Source: Ganoderma boninense (taxonomy: Eukaryota > Basidiomycota > Agaricomycetes > Polyporales > Polyporaceae). Taken from it: DNA of 64,000 nt. This document shows positions 55,366-64,000 of this stretch, piece by piece. The position numbers and the translations under genes are program-made. The stretch spans positions 496,001 through 560,000 of the forward strand of contig CM035309.1 in the NCBI GenBank assembly GCA_002900995.3. The letters are read 5' to 3'. The notes beneath the pieces are model-generated. The model was given only the letters and a program-made list of their open reading frames with translations, did not search any database and had not been told where the DNA came from. Numbering within the stretch: position 1 is the stretch's first letter; the number at the start of each line of letters is the position of its first letter.

Positions 55366-58300
55366 TTATGCCAGGAGGAGGCTCGCCCACTGCAGTCGGA
55401 GGTGTTGTCGCCAGTCCGCCACGCGCGGGTGTTCGCCCTGCCGCGCCGAGCGGACGGCATGTGTGCGCTGGACCCAGACCTCGTCCATGACGGTCTGTGC
55501 GAGGAGGACGTTCCCGTTGGTGGCGTCTTGCATGAAGAAGCGGTGCTTGATGACCTCGCGCATCATCTGGTTGTCCGTCAAGCAGCCGGTCAGGAAGAGC
55601 GGGAACATGAGGGTGCGGTCGTATGCTGACGGCGCGAGCTCATTAAGGAGCTTTGCCATCTGATCAACACCATTCAAGATCTCGGGTACACCTAAAGGGG
55701 AGAGAAAAGGGAGAGAGGGGTGGATTAGCGTGGGCTCGGACGGTGAGGATCATGGTGAGTCCATACCTGGCACCGAGTCGCTGAGCACTGTGTGCAGGTA
55801 CAGGAGCGCAGCCTCGCGGAACATCTCGCCAATGATGTGCTTCGTCGTGTCTATCGGTGATCTAGTCGACCTCAGCCCGCCCGACATCCCCGGCTGTGGC
55901 GACGGCGCCATCGCCATCCCGGCCGGCATGTCCATCCCTCCCGCTGCAGCCAACAACGCTGGGTTCTTGACATCCTCCTCGGACTTGCCTGTCGCCCGCT
56001 CCCTGAGCTCGCGCTCGATCGCGTCCCCGCGCCGGATGAGCTCGCGCATGCTTAGACTACCGTTCTGGAGCTCGGTCGCCTTCCAATGTGCCAGTGCCGA
56101 GATCTCCGCAATCGCAAGCAGCGCCTCGTCGGGGCAGCCCGAGAGCCCGTCCATGCGGAGCTCCGAGTGCTGCGCGCTAGACATCGGGCTCAGGCCGCTG
56201 CTCGCCCAGAAGCCCGCACCGCCCCCGAAGAGCCGCTTGTACAGCGACAGGAAGCGCGGCGGCTGCATGAGCGTGATGCTTGAGAAGATGTCCGAGTACT
56301 GCAAAGTGCACAGTGCGTGGTCGGTCGGTAAGTGCCCGTGCCCATCCATCCATCATCAGCGCAGTTCGTGGCGACGCAGCAAGAGAAGAGGGCGCAACGC
56401 ACCATGGTCGCCTTCGCGGCGAAGCGGCCTGCGGCAGACATGTTGAGGAGCGTGAGCTTCGGGTTCTCCTCGCTGAAGATGCCCGTCTGGGCGAGCCACT
56501 CGCACGCGTACTCGAGCGGCGTCGCCCAGTCCGTGGAGCCCCCGCCGAGGAGCGAGTACGCGACGAGCTGCACGGCGGCGACCGCATCGAAGTCCGAGTA
56601 CCGGCCCGTGCCGTTCGTCTGCGGGGAGTGCATGAGGTGGTACAGCGAGCGGTTGTAGAACTGCCGCGGGATCGAGTTCTCTGCGTCGGGGTCGTCGAGG
56701 ATCGGCTGATTGCTCCGCGCCATCTGCGCGCGGCCGTGGTGCAGCGCGGCGAGGGCGCAGAGCGCGTCCGCGACGGGGCCGTCGGGATCCGCCTGGACGA
56801 TCTGTGGATCGGGAATAGAAAGAGAAGGGGAGAACAGGTCAGCGATTTCGTCCGAGCGGGAAATCGGCAGGGCCGTCAGCCAAAAACGAGTTATAGAATG
56901 GGCAGCTCCCCGCGCCGCCCAACGCCATTGTCGCCGCCCATGTCATATGTATGGGCGGGGAAGAGAAGGAAGGGCTCGACGTCGGTTTGGCGCGCGGATA
57001 CACACGGAGAAGCATCGCGATCGAGGTGATGATCCCGATGGCCACGACGAGGCCCGACGCCATATCTGGCCGAAGGGGAAGCAGCGAAGGTGCGCGCGCG
57101 AAGTCGGCGTGCATACTCTGCCAATTCATTTTCGCTGGCAGTAGGCAAGAGATAATTGCCGGGGTTGTTGTGGGAGGAGAATTTGCGGTATGGGGACTCC
57201 GCTAATTCTGAACTTCGACAGGCCCGGAACACTCACAGGAAGTAGGAGGTTCGCAAGCGACTCCCCCGCAAATACATATTGCAACTCTCGGACGTATTTG
57301 AAGTAATATGAGATGTATTCGTCCTTGCGGACCGTCGGTGGTGGTGGCGCTGCCGGCATAGGTGGGGGCATGGACATCGGGATCCCTTGCTGCTGCTGTG
57401 GAAGTCCCTGTTGTGGGACGAAATAAGGTATGTCGTCGCCTGTGCCCATCGGGAGCGGTGGTGACTGCAGCCCATAGAGCGAGTCGTGCGTCTGGGGCGA
57501 GGGCAGGAGCTGGGCCATCGGCGAGACCTGGTGGTGGTGGTGGTGGTGGTGGCGGGGCGACGAGGAGGCGGAGATGCTGTGGCCCCCCCACTGGTCGGCT
57601 TCTGCGCGCAGCTCAGTCAGCAATGACACAATCCCCGACCAGGACAAGGTTACGTTACGTCGAGGCTCGCTGCCGTCGCGGGCAAGCAGGCAGACGAAGA
57701 CGCAACGGACATTCGCACGCGGGCACGGCAGCGCAGGGCACGCGGGCAGGCGAGGGAACGAACATGGAGGAGGCGAGGGGCTTACCTGATATGGGCCTCG
57801 TCATTCTGGGAACGTGATATGGCGCACCTGCGCCCCCGGCCCCGTATGGCGAGTCGCGCCGCAAGGCGGTCTCGCGCGCACTCATGCTGCGTGGGCCGGG
57901 CCCTGCGACGCCGGGCGTGGAGGGCTGCGAGGCGGACGTGGAGAGGCCGGCGGAGTGCCAAGGCTGTCGGGGCTGCCCGCGGATGAGGCCCATGCGCGAG
58001 AGCTGCTCCTTGATGCTGGCTTTGTACGCGGCGACCTTCTCCTTGTCCTGTGCACGTCGCAATCGCGATGTGCGAACGGGGCGCGATGCAGCAGTGTTAG
58101 CGGGGCGGGGCGGCGGCGGAAGGGGGGTTGATCAGCGTGTGTGGCGCGGCGTGGAGATGGTGATAGACGCAGACGCACCCGCATCCAGTCAGGCCGCTTG
58201 GGTCCCCAGCCCAGGCACTTTATGCGGAGCCGGAGGCACGTCTTGCATGAGTCGCCTTCACGTTCTTCGTCGCATTTCTAGGTGGGCGAGAAGGCGGACG

Positions 58301-58714
58301 AAGCAGGGCGATGACATGACAGCAGGGACAGATGAGCATGGGAAGACGTACGTCGCACAGTGGGGGGTTGATTGCAGGATGACGCTCACCTTTCGTCGTA
58401 CTCGGCATGTCCTGCGGGCGTACGGGGCGGCGCGCGAGGAGAGAAGTGTGTGTGAGCAATGGAAGCGGAGAGGGCGCGGGGGATGCGTACCAGCAGCCGC
58501 CCTTGCCTGCCGAGGACGCGCGCGCAAGATCGGACATGGCACGCGTCGGTGTGCTGCTCGAGCTTGGGTCGCCGTCATCCGAGACAGGCGGAGCGTGGAG
58601 AGGCGTGGCGGAAGAGGCAGGAGAAGTGTGGGCAGACGTGCCGTCAGATGGAAGCTCGGGAGACGGGGAGTGGCTGTCGCCGCTGGAGGGCGAGGGGATG
58701 GGTTGGAGAGCCAT
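55366..58714 (-). CDS. Zn2Cys6 transcription factor with fungal regulatory domain
   Basis: Eight exons on the minus strand: 58714-58491, 58411-58390, 58277-58179, 58047-57786, 57601-57237, 56801-56403, 56298-55767 and 55691-55366, giving 742 residues, all in phase. After a Ser/Pro-rich start, residues about 74-106 form a binuclear zinc cluster GCWTCRVRRKKCDEEREGDSCKTCLRLRIKC (C-x2-C-x6-C-x8-C-x2-C-x6-C), followed by LGWGPKRPDWMRDKEKVAAYKASIKEQL. A His run, a Gln/Pro-rich linker and a helical regulatory domain follow (EYISYYFKYVRELQYVFAGESLANLL, DADGPVADALCALAALHH-like, SLYHLMHSPQTN, DFDAVAAVQLVAYSLLGGGS, MFREAALLYLHTVLSDSVPG). This resembles the Fungal_trans_2 type found in developmental regulators; the targets are unknown. 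The Cys pairs are encoded on three exons, one only 22 nt. Intron 5 (56802-57236) is unusually long. Confidence 0.88.
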
Positions 58715-61700
58715 GTAAGTGCAAGCCGGGTGCTGTTATGGCGAACGCGGCGGAGGCGGTGGGGCGACGGACGGAAGAGGAAAGAGAGGAGGCCCGGAGG
58801 GAGGAGCGAGAGAGAAATACCTGGGACGGAGGCGGTGAGGGAGGTCGGGAATTGTGGCTGAAAAGGGAGTGTATTTGGGGGATTTGAGAGGAGAGGAGAA
58901 GAGGCGACGGCATGATGGAGGACCAGATCATCTCGCGTCTCGTCACCAAGGGTCCGACCCCCTCTCCCCCACCAGCCCTCTCCGACGAATTCATAATCCC
59001 ACGCGACACAAGACAGATCGCCTTCCAGCCCACCCGCGCTTCGTGACCATCATCATTCGTCTTATCCCGGGTATTTTATGCCAATTAATTCCACTCTCCG
59101 GTCGGACCCTCATCTAGATTCCCCGAACTCAACTGATCACGCCTTGATCTCCCTCCCAGAAAACATACGTGCCACAAACGCCCGTCCCCCTCGTCCTGTT
59201 CCCGAGATGCAGTGTTCTTCCTACCGTCGCCTGCCCCGACCAGGCAAGCCCAGTGATCAACCCTGTCCAGATGGCGTCCTTCTATCCGAGCATAATCCCC
59301 GGCTCGGACAGGACCAGGGCAGCGATGGTGCGTTTACGCGGGTATTTACTGCTATCGCGGATGCACTAAGCGAGTGCCACGCGAGTTGACGTGCTGTTCA
59401 AACCCCCCTTGGTGGCCGGAATGATTGGAGTCGACGACTGGCAGTGGCAGCTCACTACTCAGGCAGCTACGCCGCTGTACGCTCTAAAGCCGCGTCGACG
59501 AGCGAGAGGTTCTCTACAACGCAGCGATCAGGACGTCGTCATCGCTCAGTCAGGCCCCAGTCGTGTTATGAATTCAGCTCTTCTCTTCTTTTCACGAGGT
59601 CACCGTTGGCCACGCTACACGCAGCCAAATTTGGCGCTGATATAAGCTTCCGGTGCGTCGGGGGTTCGACAAAGACAGCCAGATACGCCTTCCCCACCGC
59701 ACTAGTCCTCCTGCGCACCTTCTGTCGCTAGTTGCCAGCGACTTTGGCTCAAGCTCGCCGCCTCTCGCCCTCTCCCCGGTGAATGGATGGTACGGACGCA
59801 CTGTTTCTCCTACCTTCTCCCCGGACGCGAGGCTGGCGAGTGTTCCGGAGTTGAAACGTGCCTAGATTCGTCCGCTCGATATGGACGGACAGACCGGTTC
59901 AGAGGATCTGCGTGCGAATGGTCTCCATGCCCCATTCCGGCCAAAAGATGCGGGCCTCCGCCAACCCACCTGCCTTATGTCGTCCCGCTGGCCGCATCCC
60001 CGGATGATCTCGAGTGATGGATCCTGATATTTCTTCATCTCATCCCTGCAGACCCCGTCTGTTCGCTGCGAGCTGTTGTCCCGGGGGAGCCAATCCTTGA
60101 GGCCATCAGTTCGCTCCGGTGCCATTAATCCTTTCCAACCCAAATATTCTGCTCCACCGACATCCCCACATACCCATGAGAATGTGCGTTCGGTCGTCCG
60201 CCGTACAACAGCCCCAGGCACCATACTCCATTCGGCGAATCCGGAATGGGGTCTGCCTCGAGGCTACACAAACGCCTCAAGGCGCGATATTGGGGATTAG
60301 AAGAATGGAAGCTCCGTCACCCACTGCTCTACTCGTCCTCGTGCACAATACGCACCCCGCATCCATCTGTCCCGGGTCGAGACTGCCCATCGACCTGTCG
60401 ACCTTCGTTGACTCATTGGTGATGTGTGTGTTTGGCTGTCCATACGTAGTCGGCACTTGGCAGCGTCCTGCTGAAATGACGAAGATAACGGTCCCTCGTC
60501 AACATATCGGTGGCGTCGCACCACACAGGTCTCGGTCAGGATACATTCGACCGATGGCTCGATGCAGATCAAACACGATTAGGGCAAGCGGGAGCCGCTG
60601 GAAAGCCATTATCGTTCTGGTGCACATGAGTTGAGGTGTTCCCGGCCCCCCGGATCCGTGAATTTCGAAACGCTGTAACATCAAATTCGCCGGTCTTCGC
60701 GGCCTTCCTCCACCCGCGAACCCCTCGTCCACCTTTCCTCGCGGCGGGCCCGGTGACCAGCGAACTCAGCAGCTGTTCGTTTTCAGCAAGGCTGCGCTTA
60801 TCTGGAGATGTTTGGGCCCCTAGAGCACATCGCCACGGACCGCCACGATGCTCCAAGACCGGGGCACTGCGCACAGGACGTGGTGCGACTGTCTTCGCTG
60901 GAAGGTGTGTCCTCTTCTGTGATGGAATCACACAAATGTCAAATTAAAAACCTGCTTGTAATTATGATCTCCGCACCCTCAGCCGTTGTTCCGCTCGAAC
61001 TTGTAGTCTGTGCCGAGAAGAACTCCGCCTGCCGGCCACGGGAAACTCCGCTGCCGATTACGTCGCCGACACAAAACCACCATTGCCAGCACACTGCTTG
61101 CATCCTCGACGACACGGATGCATTCGGAGATATTATCTCATCTGCATGTACGGGACGGTGTACGTATAGGCCAGGTGCGCCATTCCCATTTGTCCCCGAT
61201 CAGAAAACGATGTCCTGAGCCAGCAGCCCGCACGACATGCGTGCGGACCTAGAACCCCGACTAATTCGATCTGGAAAGCAAATTCTGAGGAACCCTTCCC
61301 TTCCCAACCCTCCCACACGTGGGAGCCATCCGCGACGCATTTCAGACTTGAGAGGGTCTGCGCCGCATCCGGAGACGCTGGACCGCCGGTGCGCCAGCGA
61401 GGTTAACGTCTATCTCGCACATCGATATCACCCATCCCACTCCATCGTCGCGCGGCATCGGCATCAGCATTACCATGCGAGTTCTACTCCAGCGTCCGCT
61501 CGCTCGCCCCCTCTCGGCCTCTGGGCCACTGGCGAGCACAGGATCTTCGGTGCTCCCACATCGCGGCACCCCTGTTCACCCATTGAATATTGAATATCCA
61601 GGCCGTTCCTGTTCGCCCTTGCCAAGGGTACCACTTACGGCCCCTTCTCGCGCGCGTCCTTGTCCGACGTCGTGTCTTTCAATACAGGCCGCGGCCCGTC

Positions 61701-64000
61701 GCTCAGCGCCACGAAACCCGTTCTCGCACCGCACAACCCTCGACAATCCGCCACCGTCACCAGCCGCGGTTCAGAAGAGGCCTGTCACGTAACCGGCCCC
61801 CCACTGCCGCTTCTCTCCTGGGCCCCAGCTGCCCTCCGACTCCAGCTCTCCCACCCGCCCGCGTACTGGCGTCCGAGCCGCCTTCCCCCTTCCCACCTGC
61901 TGGTGCGTTCCCCTTCCCCTTCCCTCTCCATGTATGTACGCACCCTGGACTGGGGCCCACGCTCCCGGGAGCGGCGTGCCTGCTGCAGCTGAAACGGGCC
62001 CGAACAGGAAACTTGCGCCCCGGGCAGGTGCGGGCGACGCGCCTGCCCGCTGCTGGTGGCGCGCCCTCCCCGTGATGGCCCATGAATCATGATCCATGAT
62101 ATCGTCAGGGTGCGGCTTCAAGTTGAGTTCAGCGGGCCTTGTTGGCAGGCACCGGAATTGGCATGGACGCACGTAGGCCGCTGCGTCCATGGCCCATGGC
62201 TCCATGTCCTCGGACTGAGCGGCTTAGGCCTTTGCCGCTGCTGCCCGCCCTCCCCCCCTCCTGCGCTGCGGTGAGGGCGGGGGCGAGGGCAAGGGATCTG
62301 CATGCGTCATGGAGAAACGCTCTGCCGCGTCGAGCTCCAACCGCGCCCTGCGGGCCGACCACCGTTTTTCCACTGCTGGGGCGGGGCGGGGCGGCCGGCG
62401 GACGGTGTGTCGTTTGAGTTACAGTTTTGCTTGTTTGTCAAACACTTTTTCCCGTGGCATTAGTGTAACTCTGAGCTTTTTCTTTGCGGCGTCCTTGACT
62501 ACAGCACGCGCCTGTGTGTCTGCAGTTGCAATTGTGCCCGACGACACGACATGCGCCATGATGATGATGATGATGATGATGATGATGTGCGGGGACACAC
62601 AATTGCTCCTCGATCCTGGCCCGCCGTACGCGCCAGGGGCTCTACAGCTCCGTTGCTGCACGGCATTCGAGGACGGGTTGGTTAAGGCGAGCGATTTGCG
62701 GTTTCGTGCGCACGCTCGTCGCAGTCTCGTCTCGTCAGATAGGGTTGTCGATGGCTCTGGGCAAGGAGCTCGCGCAGCCCAGTTACCTAAACATATCGCA
62801 ACATTTGACACACGCTGACGTTGGCTTGCTTGCGTCCAGCTGCAGCTTGCGGCCCTGCTCGCCGACGGGACTCGAGAGCCTTGGTCGAGCATGTGTGTAT
62901 CATATCGCGCACCTCGCTCCAGTGTCCCGGGCGACATGACGGCAGCGACTCGCTCGCTTGCTCCCCCCCTTCCCTCCCCCCATCCCCTCGCGTGCTTCGA
63001 CGGAGGCGGTCCCCGCACCACCACGTACGCGCATATCTCCTGTTACGGAAGCCGCCATTCACCATTCACATTTACGCGCACTCCGGTCCCAGCGGACCTC
63101 GAGCCCCATCGAAGTTCTATTTCTATTCGCACGGACCCAGGCCTGCAGCACCCAGTCTAAGCGAACGGGTAAGAGTTCGCAAGGACTCATGCGACGCTGG
63201 TGGTGGTGGTGGTGGAGGGTGTGGTGGTCGTTTGGCCGTTAACCGCCCCCTCTCCGTCCGCGTCCGCCCTGAGCTCGACCTCGCCTCGGCCTGGACGATG
63301 GACGATGGACGAACGTGAGCATCCACATCGGCGTGATGCCGGCGGCGACGACCCCACCCAACGGCCCTGCAATCTCCATCTCCGTCCCGCATCGCACGAC
63401 GCAGACTCAAGAGAGTGGCGCAGCACGCGGCGCGCGCGGTGGGACGATCCGAGCATTCAGCATTCAATTGCCCCCCTTGTCCCCTTCTTCCCCGTCCCCT
63501 CCCCACCCCTCGGACGAAGGGCGCGGTGCTCTGTATTGGTCCTGGGTCTCGGGCCTGGGGCCTTCTGCCATCTGAAAAACGATCCAGCGATCCGCGCATC
63601 GGGCGATGTCGAAGTCGAAGTCGAAGTCGAAGCCCCCCAAGCCCGAAGTCGAAGGCAACGGCAAAGGCGACGGCGACGGCCAAGCGAATGTCGGAATCGC
63701 AAGACGATGCCGATGACGATGGACGATGCCATCTGCATCTCGCGTCCCGCCGCTTCGGGCCCTCCGATATTGTCGCGCTCTTGTTCAGCTTTCTTTTTTG
63801 CTTCCTCGTCGCGCCGCCGCTGCCATGCCAGCCTGGCCCCGTAGTGCGACCGTGGGGACTCCCGTCTACCCGTCGCTGTACAACAATAGGAGGAGCAGCG
63901 GCAGCAGCACCAGCGAAATCTTCTTATTGTAGGCGTCCTATGATGCCGATGGAGCCCCCTCCGACGTCCACACCGCAGGGACGGCAGTGTCCTTGAGGGT
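58715..64000. other. Gene-poor stretch at the right end
   Basis: I see no supported gene in 5.3 kb. The first 350 bases upstream of 58714 hold the transcription-factor promoter, with a long purine-rich plus strand. The rest contains only biased short frames. The region 61900-63700 is strongly GC-rich with C/T-rich tracts, and the final 100 bases could be the edge of a gene beyond the window, but no motif supports this. Confidence 0.45.
62558..62587 (+). repeat. ATG trinucleotide microsatellite
   Basis: Ten perfect ATG units. The repeat is open on both strands, which explains the poly-Met/poly-Ile frames here, but it has no coding context. Confidence 0.9.

Noticed and set aside
62419..63024. 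Minus-strand frame across the ATG microsatellite
   Set aside because: Its poly-Ile stretch is the microsatellite read in reverse; no family features flank it.

Overview
The window comes from a filamentous basidiomycete, most likely an Agaricomycete. Protein-coding genes carry many short GT-AG introns (mostly 50-90 nt), the DNA is GC-rich, and there are tandem F-box families, a Zn2Cys6 regulator, a DUF5648-like secreted protein and fungal transposon types. No bacterial operon, CRISPR array, rRNA or virus is visible. Gene models were built by hand from splice signals, phase and agreement with family motifs or with paralogs inside the window.

Layout. 1-4160: no gene recognised. 4161-7840: large PPS1-like dual-specificity phosphatase. 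8728-16755: three tandem F-box paralogs (family A) that share an unusual 10-nt exon. 17402-23433: two F-box-like paralogs (family B); the second is split by a 1.3-kb hAT-like element, and a 383-bp mariner-like MITE lies between them. 23688-25054: zinc-type enoyl reductase/alcohol dehydrogenase (minus). 25826-25934: tRNA-Leu(CAA) with an intron. 26199-28195: a SET domain fused to the tRNA deaminase subunit TAD3 (minus), sharing a 339-bp divergent promoter region with galactokinase (28535-30693). 30922-31533: secreted DUF5648-like protein. 32450-33385: poorly resolved hypothetical. 34159-35903: 5'-truncated LINE with a perfect 15-bp target-site duplication. 36265-38650: small hypothetical ORF overlapping the start of a WD40-repeat gene. 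39329-40398: LTR-bearing miniature retrotransposon with apparently identical 183-bp LTRs. 40835-44833: two F-box paralogs (family C), the second a pseudogene. 45190-48166: decayed membrane-protein-like relic. 48334-50577: type II J-protein with a probable one-base indel. 50578-55365: no gene seen. 55366-58714: Zn2Cys6 transcription factor (minus). 58715-64000: no gene seen.

The housekeeping genes (phosphatase, galactokinase, TAD3, J-protein, WD40) surround a fast-evolving interior where F-box genes duplicate, diverge and die and where four structurally distinct transposons have landed. The most unusual coding feature is the SET-TAD3 fusion, which puts a protein methyltransferase fold and a tRNA wobble-editing subunit in one polypeptide. 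I could not run homology searches; family names rest on motifs that I recognise.
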